Shown piece after piece: positions 48,201-60,200 of a stretch of DNA of 64,000 nucleotides (position 1 is its first letter; each line of letters opens with the position of its first letter). Position numbers and translations under genes: made by a program. The notes beneath the pieces were generated by a model. That model saw nothing but the letters and a program-made list of their open reading frames with translations. It was not told where the DNA came from and searched no databases. This DNA comes from Mantamonas sphyraenae (taxonomy: Eukaryota > CRuMs > Mantamonadidae), in the NCBI GenBank assembly GCA_026936335.1, contig JAPMXV010000042.1, forward strand, positions 248,001-312,000. Direction: 5' to 3'.

Positions 48201-51200
48201 CTGCGCAACAGGAGAGTCCTGCAGCGAACACGACCTACGTGAGTTGCAGTATGCAGCCCTCGTGCAAGTTCGTGGTCAACGTGACGGATCCCGTGCACGC
48301 ATGGTACCGCAGCCTGCGTTTGATCGGTACGCAAGCGGATCTGAACCGCACGTTGTCGCAGCTGCGCTATCTCGCTGATGAACACTTCTACACTCACGAC
48401 TCGTTGGAGATTTCTGTGTCTGATTTGGGCAACTCTGGCTTTGGCGTCCCTCTGGGAGATGCGATGAACATCACTCTGGACATTGTGGGTGTCAACGACC
48501 ACGTGGTGATCACCGTGCCGCACGGTGTGGTGACCACCGAAGACGTGCAGATGGACGTTCCTGTGAGCGTTTCGGATGTGGATCTCGTTTTCAACGAGCT
48601 CACAGTTATGGTGAATGTCACGCACGGTTCGCTGGCAATCAACAACACGGCAGGTCTGGTCTTTGTGGCCCCGTACAACACGAGCCAGTGGCAGCGTATG
48701 ATTGCGTTCAACGCCACATTGCAGCAGACCAACGCAGCATTGGCTACCTTGACTTTCCTGCCCGATCTTCATTTTGTGGGTGTCGCTACGGTCACCATTG
48801 TGGTCCGCGACAACACGCACATCTTCAGTACCGGTGAGTCGATCGTCACGCGGAACACCAGTATCCTGGTGACACCTGTGAATGATCGTGTGATTGCAGA
48901 GGTTGTTTCTGCGCTGCAGGTGAGCGAGGACACGTTGCTGCCTCTTCAGCCGCTGCAAATCTCGGACGTGGACGTGCTCCCGGATCTGGATCCGATCTAC
49001 ACGTACGCTCAAGTGCAGCATGGTTACCTGTTCCTGCAGCAACCGTGGGGCAATATGAGTGTGGTGCAACAGGGCGGCAAGGTGCTGCAGTTCACGGCCA
49101 CCTTGAATGAGCTCAACGCGCTGTTCAACCAGTCACGTGTCCAATACCTGGCCGAGAAGGACTATCATGGCGCGGATGTGGTCACTTGGACGTTCAGTGA
49201 CCAGGGGTACAACGGCTATGGTGACATCATCCCCTTCAACGCCACCACTGCACTCAATGTGAGTGCTGTGAATGACCCGCCCACGATTGCTGCCCCAAGC
49301 AACGTGACCTGCAATGAGGACATCGGGTTCAACTTGACCGCGTTTGCTGTGTCTGATATCGACAGTCTGGACACTCCCATCGAGCTGCACATTTCTGTGG
49401 AGCACGGTACTTTGTCTGGCTTCAATGTCAGCCGATACGCCTACCTTGTGAATGGTTCCATGCCTCTTCCGCAGAACACGACGTATCTGAACTGCAGCAA
49501 TGTGGAGACGTGCCAGCCTGTGATGACATGCCAGAACGTCTCTACGCCTGTGACGACTTGCTCGTCGGGTGCCAACTCCACAGAGGGTCTCAACTGCACC
49601 ATGATGTGGATCAACTGCACCAACGGTGTGTCGATGAACTGCACGGGCATGAACTGCACCAACATGACGATGCCGGGCGCCAACTGCACGGCTGTGCTTG
49701 TGTGCGTGAACGCGACGGCGAGCGCCAGCAATGGCAGCGAGCCTGTGGTGAACTGCACGCAGACGTTTGTGGACAGCAGCAACTGCAGCATGAGCAACAA
49801 CTGCACTCAACAGCCCGTGTGCGTCTGGATGGTCAACACGACGACGCCCGAGCCGCAGGGACCAGTTGTGGCTTCGCACTTGTGGGTCCAGACTGGAATG
49901 GTAAGCAACACGACGTGGCAGTTGAGCATGCGTGCTCCGGTGGCAATTCTCAACGAGACGCTGAAGAGCTTGCACTACCAGCCCAACATGCACTTCTATG
50001 GACCAGACCGCATGACGCTCATGATCGACGATCTCAAGAGCCATGGTGAGATCTTGGAGCCGTGGACTGCTACACACTACGTGGACATTGATGTGGTATC
50101 GATCAACGACGCGCCTGTGATCACGGCCCCGGCCGCTCTGAGCATGAACGAAGAGATCCCGGTTGCTTTCAGCATCAGCGTGAGCGATGTCGATTCGTAT
50201 GAATTGCCGATGAACGTGTCGCTGGAGACGAAGCATGGCAACCTCGTTCTGCAGCTGGGCAACCTGACGGCTGCTGAGCTGGGTGTGTCCAATGCAACGA
50301 TGACCATGCTGCGCAGCAAGAACTACCTGAAGCACGCTGTGTTGCCACAGTCCAAGATCAACATGATCCTGGGTGTGGTGACATACCAGCCGGACGTGCA
50401 CTACTTTGGTGCCGACGTGGTGAACATCACGATCGACGACCTTGGTAACTCGGGTCTGGGCCGCCACGTGGTTGAGCACGACGTGCTGCTCTCTGTTTAC
50501 AGCATTAATGATCACCCGATGTTGCGCAACGTGCCCTTGGCCCTTCAGGTGGATGAAGATGTGCCCCTGCACATCGACGGTATCTGGATGACCGATGTGG
50601 ACGTGGAAGACCGCCTCATGACGGTGCGCATGTCGAGCACATTTGGCAACCTGACACTGGACACGACTTTGGGTCTGAACTTCACTGAGGGCACCGTGAA
50701 TGGTCTCACCTCGCTGGTGTTCACTTGTGCGCTGCCCAACTGCTCTCAGGCCATCGGAAACTTCACCTACACGCGCGTGCCGCACTGGTACGGCAAGGAT
50801 CAGATTGTGTTGCAGGTGAACGACAACGACGTGGCTGGCGTCCATTCGCTGGGTGGTGCTCTGGTAGACAACGCGCTCATCAACGTGACCGTGGTGCCGC
50901 AGAATGATGCGCCTCGTATCTGGGTGGCCACGTCGTACATGGCTGTGTCTGAGGACACGGAGTTGACCATTACGGGTGTTCATGTCACAGACATCGACGT
51001 TTACGCCTTGCCTATGGAACTGAACCTGACGGTCTACCATGGTCGCATCTACCTCCCGCTGCCTGTCATCGCACAAGAGGCCAACTCCAACATGACCCAG
51101 GGCATGAACATGACAGAAGGTATGGGCATGATGCAGGGTATGATGAACATGACCCAGACGGTGAACGGCACCATGAATGTCACCGCGAGCGGAAACAACG

Positions 51201-54200
51201 CAACTGCCAGTGCCAACACGACTGTGTGTTCGTGGGTGTCGTCCAACATCACTGTGATGAGCAATGCCACCGCCCAAATGGTATGCAACGAGTCTCAGGT
51301 TTGTATGCCGGCCAACGCCACTATGGTGTGCGCTTGGAACGCTACCCTCAACGCTTCGCAGTGTGCCATGGCGGACAGTTCGCTTGTTTGCAACAACGTG
51401 ACCACTTGCGTGCCTGTGGTTGGACCGATGGTCTCCCACAACATCACGGTGTGGCAGTATGTGTGCTTGCAGAACAACACGAACAACACGGCTCAGGCCG
51501 AGCAGCCAGCTGCGCCTGTCAACCCTCTGTACACGCCTGTGCGTCGCGACTTGACTCTGCGTGGTACGGTGACAGACTTGAACGTGGCCATCTCGCGCAT
51601 CTTGTATGTGCCTGACGCGAACTACTACGGCGTGGACCGTTTGGATGTGTCCGTGTCCGATTTGGGCAACTCGGGCGTCGGTCAGCCGCTGCAGGACGCC
51701 AAGTATGTTGATTTGAACGTGACGTGGGTCAACGACGCTCCTGTGTTGGCCGACACGTCCATGTTCAGTTCGTTGCGCAAGCTCAAGGAGGAGATTCCTT
51801 CGCTCATCGAAGGAATCACTCTGACTGACGTGGACTCGTCGTTCTCCAACATGACGATGAACATCACGGTGGCGCACGGTTACATCTCGTTCAATTTCAC
51901 GGTACTGCTGAACCGCACGCTTGTGTCTGTGGACAACAGCAGTGCTATGGTGTTCAACACCACGGGCAACATTACCGTGGGTGGTTTCGATATGCCCAAG
52001 GCCGATCTGGTACGTGTTGCATCGCAGTACGCCAACTACGGGCGCCCGCGCACGTACGGCCGTGGCTTTTCGCTGCGAGCTCCTCTGTTGGACCTGCAGA
52101 TCATGCTCTCTGTGCTGCAATACCAGCCTTTCTGGCCGTACCACGGCGCCGACAACATGACCATCTTTGTTCATGACGAGGGCTATCGCGGCCATGGTGG
52201 TGTCCTGTCGGACACGCTGCACCTTCCCATGACGGTACTGTGGTGCGACGGCAACATCACGTCGGGTCTTATCAAGGACAGCTGTTTTGTGTGTGGTGGC
52301 CACAACGCCACGTGCATCGGTTGCGACAACGTGCCCTGGAGCGGACTGGTCTACGACGCGTGCGGTGTCTGCAACGGAGACAACAGCACATGCAAGGGTT
52401 GTGATGGTGTCCCCAACTCGGGCAAGGTGTACGACGTGTGCGGTGTTTGCGGTGGCCCCGGTCGCGATCAGTGCAACGTGTGTGGTGGAGATGACAGCAC
52501 GTGCAAGGGTTGCGATGGTATCCCCAACTCGGGTCTCAAGTACGACGTGTGTGGCGCTTGCGGTGGCGACAACTCGACGTGCAGGGGTTGCGATGGTATC
52601 CCCAACTCGGGCAAGACCAACGACGTGTGCGGTATTTGCGGAGGCAACGGCTTCACGTGCATTGGTTGTGATGGTGTGCCAAACTCTGGCAAGATCTACG
52701 ACACGTGCGGTGTTTGCGGTGGCAACACCGACTGCACCGGTTGCGATGGCAAGGGTGGTGCCTACGATGGCTGCGGTGTCTGCAACGGCGACAACAGCAC
52801 TTGTGCCGGTTGTGATGGCCAGCCGTTTTCGGGCAAGAAGTATGATCCGTGTGGTGTGTGTGGAGGCGACGGTACGTCGTGCGCAGGTTGTGACGGCGTG
52901 CCCAACTCTGGCAAGAAGTTTGACCAGTGCTTGGTGTGTGACGGTGACAACAGCACGTGTCCTTTCATCACCTCCATCTATCCGAACAGTGGTCTGGTGG
53001 CCGGTGGCGAGACGGTCACGGTGTACGGCCGCAACTTCCGAAACGATGCCCTGTTGCGCTGCCGCTTTGGTAGCACGCTTGTTGCGGCGCAGTACCGAAT
53101 TTTGCTGCCCAGCAATGTGGGTGTGATTTTGTGTCCGACGCCGCCTTCGCCTGTGAACGCGCCCAACGGTGTGGGCTACGTTTCTTTGGAAATCACTGTG
53201 TTCAAGAGCATCTTTACGCAGAACGGCTACGACTTTGGCTACCACCAGCCCCCTCCTGTGGTGGTGCAGTCGCGCATGCGCAATGATGCTGCGTCGATCA
53301 CGGTCACGTTCGACAAGGACACGAACCGTGCCAACTTTGTTGGTTACAAGTCTTGCGACACTCTGTTCAAGCCTACCACGCTGGCGCTGATGGGAGTCAA
53401 CCCCGTGTGCTACTTTGAGAGTGCAACATCGCTGGTGGCATTGCTGCAGGCGGGTACGGTGTTGGATCCTGGCATGATTGTGGAGGTGCAGAACAACTCG
53501 ATTCGTCGCCTGGATGCCCAGTCCAGCGATTCGCGCCTGTATGCCCCTGCGCGCGGATCCGCTCCGGTGCTGTATCCGCTGAATCCCATCCGGCCGGTAG
53601 CTGTCATCAGTGCGCCGCCTGTCATTGGATACTGTGATGGCGTCACGCTGACCACGGCTGCATCGTACGGATCCGGTGCGCGCAACATGCGCTACACATG
53701 GAACGTGACGGCGGTGGGCAACAGTGCCAATACGGCCTATCTCAACTCGATCACTGCTCTGCGCACAGAGTTGGCATCGCGTGGCAACACGCAGTCGACC
53801 CTGACTGTGGCGTCCAGCTTCATCGTGCCGGGCTTTACGTACGAATTTGCGCTGGTGGTGACAAACTTCCTCAACGTCACGGGAGATGCCACGACCAAGC
53901 AGGTTACCAAGGACGTGCTGCCGCTGCCTTCGGTGTCCATCCAGGGTAGCACGCAAATTGACTTTTTGCGTCCGCAGTGGAATGTCATCGAGGCCACGGG
54001 CTCGTTGTCTGTCTGTTCGGTGGAGCGCACACTGGCCTTCCAGTGGGTGCAGCTGTCCGGTCCTACGATTCTGGACAAGGCCGCTACGACCACAGAGCGT
54101 CGTTTGTACTTCCCTCCAGATGTTCTCGCGGTTGGCGAGAAGTACTCGTTCCGCGTGACCGGTACGGTGACAGAAAACCCAACCCTGTTTGCCGCGGCCA

Positions 54201-57200
54201 TTGCCAACGTCACCGTGCAGCCTTCGCCGCTGAGTGCGGTGCTGGTGGGTGGCCTCGAGCGCACAGTGTCGCGAATCCAGACAGTTGTGCTGGATGCGAG
54301 TCAGAGTGCCGATCCGGACAAGAGCAACACCACGGCGACGTTCACGTGGACGTGCATCCAAGTGAAGGACAATCAGGCGTGCCGCAACACGTCTGGCTAT
54401 CTTCTGCAGCTGCTGCCCCAAGCAGTCCTGACTTTCCCGGCCAACTACTTGAAGGCCAACGTGACCTACCGCTTCGGAGTCACCTTCAGCAAGGATGGAC
54501 GCCAGAGCTCCGCTCAGCAGACGGTCAAGGTGCTCAGTGGTGATGAGCCTGTTGTGTCCATTCAGCCGCTGCCTGCGAACCAGCTGCCCATCAACCCGAA
54601 CCGGGAGATTGTGTTGCATGCGGTTGCGGAGTCGAGCACGAACGACACCTTGGAGTACAGTTGGGCGATTGTGGATGGTGACATCTCCATCAACCAGGCT
54701 GTGAGCGGCAAGCCGATCTACAAGGACCTTGTGATCCGCCCCAACGCCCTGACGGGTGGTGCGTTGTACACGTTTGTCGTGACAGTGCGCGACGGCAACG
54801 GACAGGGTACATCGCTTATTCAGCTGCGCGTGAACGAGGCGCCTCGTGCGGGTACGTGTACACTGTCGCCGGCTGAGGGTATTTCGTTGACCACCGAGTT
54901 TACGATCTCGTGTCAAGGCTGGGTGGATGTGGTGGCTGATTTGCCCATCCGCTATGCGTTCCAGTATTCCATCGACGGCGTGTACTACCGTCTGAACACG
55001 GTGTCGCTGTCCAACTCGCTCAAGTTTACGCTGCCTGCACCTGCAGTGAACTCGACCATGCGCATGCATGCATCGGTGCAGGACGCGTTTTCGGCGGCGA
55101 CGGAAGTGACTTTGCCGATTACGGTGCGTCAGCCGCAGTCGACGCAGGCTGTGAAGCAGAGCATCCAAGAGGTGGTGCAGACGCAGATCCCGAACGCACA
55201 GAACGTGTCAGACACCGAGAACGTGTTGAAGCTGGCCTCAGTGGTGGCCGTACAGCTGAACTCGGTTGGTACGACCGAATTCACGCGTCAGGAGAAGACA
55301 CAACTGCGCGAAGTGGTCCTGGATTCGCTGAAGGAGGTGAACAACCGCACGGTGGCAGTGAGTACCAGCACTGTGGCCGAGACGCTGAATGCTGTGGAAC
55401 TGGTGGTTGCTGAGCCGAACGAGGTCAACGAGCAGCTCCTGACAAAGACAATGACGCTGGTGGACCAGTTGGTTTCCAAGGCCATCACGGAAACCGGCGT
55501 GGATGTGTCTGTGCTCGAGGGTTTCTACGGCGTGTACTCGGACATCATGGCCGCAGACGAGAATGCCATCCAAAAGACGCCGGGCACGCAGTCCGTGGCC
55601 ATGTCCAACGCCCAGAACATGGAATTCATGAAGAACGTGGAGAAGCTGACGGCCAAGGTGATGGAGAGCATGCAGTGTGGCCAGGGTGACGTGTCTGTTG
55701 GTAAGACCTACTTCCAGCAGGTGCTGCGCAAGGGCTACCACGGCGATATCGCCGGGTCGCGCGTGAGCACGCCTGTGGCTGTGAAGCCGCAGTTCAAGTT
55801 CCTGCCCGAGTATGACTTCCCCACCGACCTGTTCAGTTCTGCCAACCCGATCCTGAACGCTGCGCCGTCGTGTGTCAACCTTGTGATGCAGGGTATGGCC
55901 AAGGCCCCGCAGTACCAGAACAACGACACAATCGAGTTTGGCGTCTCCATGGTGTCGCAGATCTCGCTGCGCACGCTGAACCAGTCGAGCATCTCCGTGT
56001 CGGGTCTGAAGACGCCGTTCAACATTCGCCTGCCCATCGACCGTATCCGTGCGCGCGCCAAGCGTACCAACTCGCTTGAAGTGGCGTGTCAGTACTTTGA
56101 CAATGAGGCTGACCGTTGGAGTGGCCGTGGCATGACGCCTGTTTCGTTCACGTACGATGACATCCGTTGCGCCAGTGCGCATATGACCGACTTTTCGGTG
56201 CTGATGCGCCCGACGGTCCCGTGTCCGGACGATTGCAACTTCCGCGGTCTGTGCAACAACGGCACATGCTTCTGCACGAACGACTGGCTGGGTACGACGT
56301 GCGACATCCCGCCGCCGCCCAAGGCGCGTTCAGTGCGTTTCGACAACAGTGGTGCACGTATCCAGATGGTGTTTGACCGCGCCACCAACCGAATGGGCAA
56401 GGAAGGCAGCAGCGACTGCAACGACTTTTTCCTGGCCAACAGCAGTGCACTGCTGCAGGGTGCCACGTGTGTGTTTGCAGACGACTTTACGCTGCTGATC
56501 ACGCTCACGTCTCAGTCGGCCATCAAACCAGGCGATTGGCTCAACTTGATTCCTTATCGCCTGAATGGTGCGCCCGAAAGCGAGGTGCGTTTCAACAACG
56601 ATGGCTACCCCGTGGCTCTGGCCGAGAAGCCGCTGGTGCCCGTGTCTGTGCTCACCATGCCCAACGAAATCGGAAACTGTGACGCGGTGACGCTCGACGC
56701 AACGCTGTCACAGGGTTCTGGTTCACGCCCGCTTGAGTTTTTCTGGAGTGTATCGCCCACGGGTCTGAGCACCGCTGCGTACAACCAGGTGGCGGCCAAG
56801 CTGCAAAACTTCCGCGGTCCCGTGGTCACCTTTGGGGCCAACGAGATGGAGCCTGGCTTCCGCTACCGCTTCACGCTGGTGTCCAAGAACTTCCTGGGTT
56901 TGGAATCGCCAGCACTGACGCGTGAGCTGTTCAAGTCGTCGTTTGCCATCCCGACCATTCTGATCGAGGGTCAGACGACGCGTGAGGTGCCGCGCCCGCG
57001 TTCCGTGACGGTGCGTGCCGCTGCACGTCTGTCGGCGTGTGCCAGTTCCAAGGAGCTTGACTTTACATGGGCGTTTGCCGCAGGCTCGCCCACGTTTACG
57101 CTCAACGCTCAGACCAAGAACACGCGTGCGCTGTTCATTCCGGCCAACACGATGGATGTGGGCAGGACGTACGTGCTGGAAGTGACGGGCTGCATGCCGA

Positions 57201-60200
57201 CCACGACCACCCCGCTGTGTGGTACGGCCACCGTGCGCCTTGTGGTGCCGGCAAGTCCTGTGGAGGCGCGCATCTTTGGTGGTGGTGCCTCGGTGGGTGT
57301 GGCGGACGCTCTGGTGCTGGACGGCAGCATTTCATTGGATCCGGATGATTTGCAGAACGTGACGCCATTCAAGTACTTGTGGCGCTGCGAGTTTGAGACG
57401 ACGCCGACTGTGTTTGAGGGTGTGACGACGCGCAACTTTTTGCCGTGCACAAACCTGAACACAAAGACGCTGTTGACGAGCACGCAGGCACAGATGGTGA
57501 TTCCTGCGGGTGCTTTGAGTGCCAATGAGAAGCTGAACCTGGACAAGAACGTGTACACGTTCAAGCTGACGGTGGAGAAGGGTGGACGCGAGTCGAACGC
57601 GACCACCAAGATCACCGTGTTGCCTGGTTCGCTGCCGATTGTGCAGGTGAAGCCGCAAGCGAGCAGGAAGCACAACCCGAACGACAAGTTGAACCTGGAG
57701 GTGGAGATTGCCAACGAGCGCCCGTCGACGACGTACGACTACACGTGGCGTGTGATCCCCAACGACCAGCTCAATGTGTCCAACCCGAACGTGGTGGCCA
57801 CAAGCGTCAAGAACAAGAACTTTGTGATTCGAGCCAACCGACTTTCGCCGGGTGCCTCGTACACATTTGAGGTTCGTGTGTTGGACGTGCTCAGTGGCAC
57901 GCAGGGTAGCTCGCGAGTGACGATTCTGGTCAACTCGCCGCCCACGGCCGGTGGCTGTTCGGTGACGCCGACCACCGGTACGCAGCTGCAGACCAAGTTC
58001 CAGGTCAGCAGTTCGGGCTGGGTGGACGATCCCGACGATATGCCGCTGCAGTACTCCTTCCGCTACGTGGATGGCAACGGAGCCGAGGTGGCCATGTCGC
58101 CGTTCAGTGAAGCCAACAAGGCTGAGACGGTGTTGCCCGAAGGTTTGGGCACGAACAAGGTCCTGGAGCTGCGTTGCTACGTGTCTGACTTCTTTGGCGG
58201 TCAGGCATTCAGCACAACGCAGGTGACGGTGGAGCCCATCAAGATTGACGCCGGTGGCGATGTGGCCGACGTGGCCGACTCGTTCGTCAACGGAGGCATG
58301 GCCGATGCCCTGTCCAGTGGTGACACGGCCGCGGCAGGTCAGTACATCAACTCGATTTCGTCGCTGCTGAACGCTCCTGCGGAAGAGCCGGCCAATGGCG
58401 GTGGTGGCGGCGGCGGCGGCGGAAACCCGCAGCCCAAGCCGACGCCGACGGCAGAAGAGACGGCGAAGAAGGAGGCAGTGCGCGAAAAGTTGCTGGGAGC
58501 CCTGGATTCTGTGTTGGCGTCGACGGTGTTGACGAGCAACGAGGATGTGGAGCGCAACAGCAAGAGTGTGTCGCTTGTGTTGTCATCGACGACCCTTACG
58601 GCCAAGGCGCAAACCGACGGTGCGGGCCTGGTCAAGTCGCTTGTGACGGCCACCGAGTCGACGGGTCTGGGCAAGTCTGGCGACAGCATGCTGAGCACCA
58701 TCGACAACATTGTGGTGTCGTCGCCGATTGGCAAGTCGGCAGCACCGGGTGCCAGCACGGCCGAGTCGGGCAAGGATCTGTCGCAGGACTTGCAAGGCAC
58801 GGTGAGCCGCCTGTCGGATTCGTCGCTGGGCGACAAGGTGTGTGGTGAGGAGCCGTTTGCGCTGGGTTCGAGCAACCTTGCGCTGCAGTCGCGCAAGCAG
58901 TTCCCGGACAAGGTGGGAGGCAGCGCGGTGTCACCGGCAGCCAAGGGCAAGACGGGTGCGCAGGTGCCGTCGTTTGGACTGCCCACGGGTCTGTTTGGCA
59001 GCAACGCGCCGGCTTGCATGGACTCGCATGGCAAGGCGCAGGAGCGCAACCCGTTCTCGTTCGATCCGGAGTCGTCCAAGGTGCAGTCGCCCGTGACGGG
59101 TCTGACCTTCAAGAACGGCAAGGTGGTGCAGGCTGTGTTTGGCCTGGACACACCGATCGACATTTTCATTCCGCGCCAAGACCCGAACGGCTTCTACGCG
59201 GCACTGAACAACCCGAATGCAACCGTGCCCAGCAACTTCACGCTGCCTCGCGCGTCGTGCGAGTATTGGAATGAGGAGCTGGAGGTGTGGTCGGACGACG
59301 GTTGCAAGGTGAAGAACAACTGGCTGAATGGCACGCTGTGTGCATGCACACATCTTACAGACTTTGCCTCGCTGGCCGCGGACTCTGCGCCGACGGTGAA
59401 CGTGGTGGATCCTGTGGGAGACGCCAAGCTGCTGGCAGGACTGGCGGACAACCCGTTCTCGGCCATTGTGCTGGGCATTGTGACGGGTCTCTTCCTGATC
59501 CTGGTGTTCCTGGGCTGGAGGCAGGACAAGATCGAGCGGGAAATGCTGCTGGGTCTGCGCCCTGTGCCGGAAAAGAGCCGCTGGCAGGCGTGGCTGGAGA
59601 AGTGCCAGAGCAAGGGACCGCAGGAGCGAAGGAAGGCGAGGCGCCGGGCTTCTTCAAGCGCTACGTGGACAGCGTGTCGAACAACTTCAAGACGAACCAC
59701 GGCTGGTACTCGATCTACGCGAGGGATCCAAAGGACCCGATCACGCGTCCCAAGTACATCACCATCCTGTTCTCGGTGATCATGTCGGAGCTGACGGTGG
59801 TGGCGCTGTTCTACTCGGATGGCGAGTCGTCGATGGGTGCCGAGTTTGTGACGGGTATTCTGGCGTCGTTGATCCTGAGTCCGCTGGGCTTTGCCATTGC
59901 GTACATGTTCAGCGCCACGCGACAGCCGCTTGACATCCAAGCGGAGCGCATCAAGGCTGGCCTGGCTCCGGCAGACACCAAGAAGGAGTTTGAGGAGCTG
60001 GAGCTGGACGAACTCGGCAACAAGAAGGCCAAGGCCGAGGTGGAAGGAGGCACGACTGTTGCGCCGAGCGGACCGAGCGGCCCGGAGGAGGTGGAAATGA
60101 GCGAATTGGGCGGCGAGGAACAGGCAGCAGCCGGTGGCAGGCGTCGCCGACGCAAGAAGGCGACAGCCGAGAACGAGGATGGCGAAGAGGAGGATGACGA

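Noticed and set aside
46433-48290. Integrated mobile element as the source of the Cys-rich inserts
   Set aside because: No terminal repeats, transposase or target-site duplication seen; the inserts are in-frame coding repeats.
49133-55168. 2,011-codon open frame on the minus strand
   Set aside because: Antisense shadow of the giant gene. Its His/Arg/Val-rich composition has no family resemblance, while the plus strand carries clear VCBS-like, CGVCGG, IPT and REJ motifs. It is open because codon bias on the sense strand avoids antisense stops.
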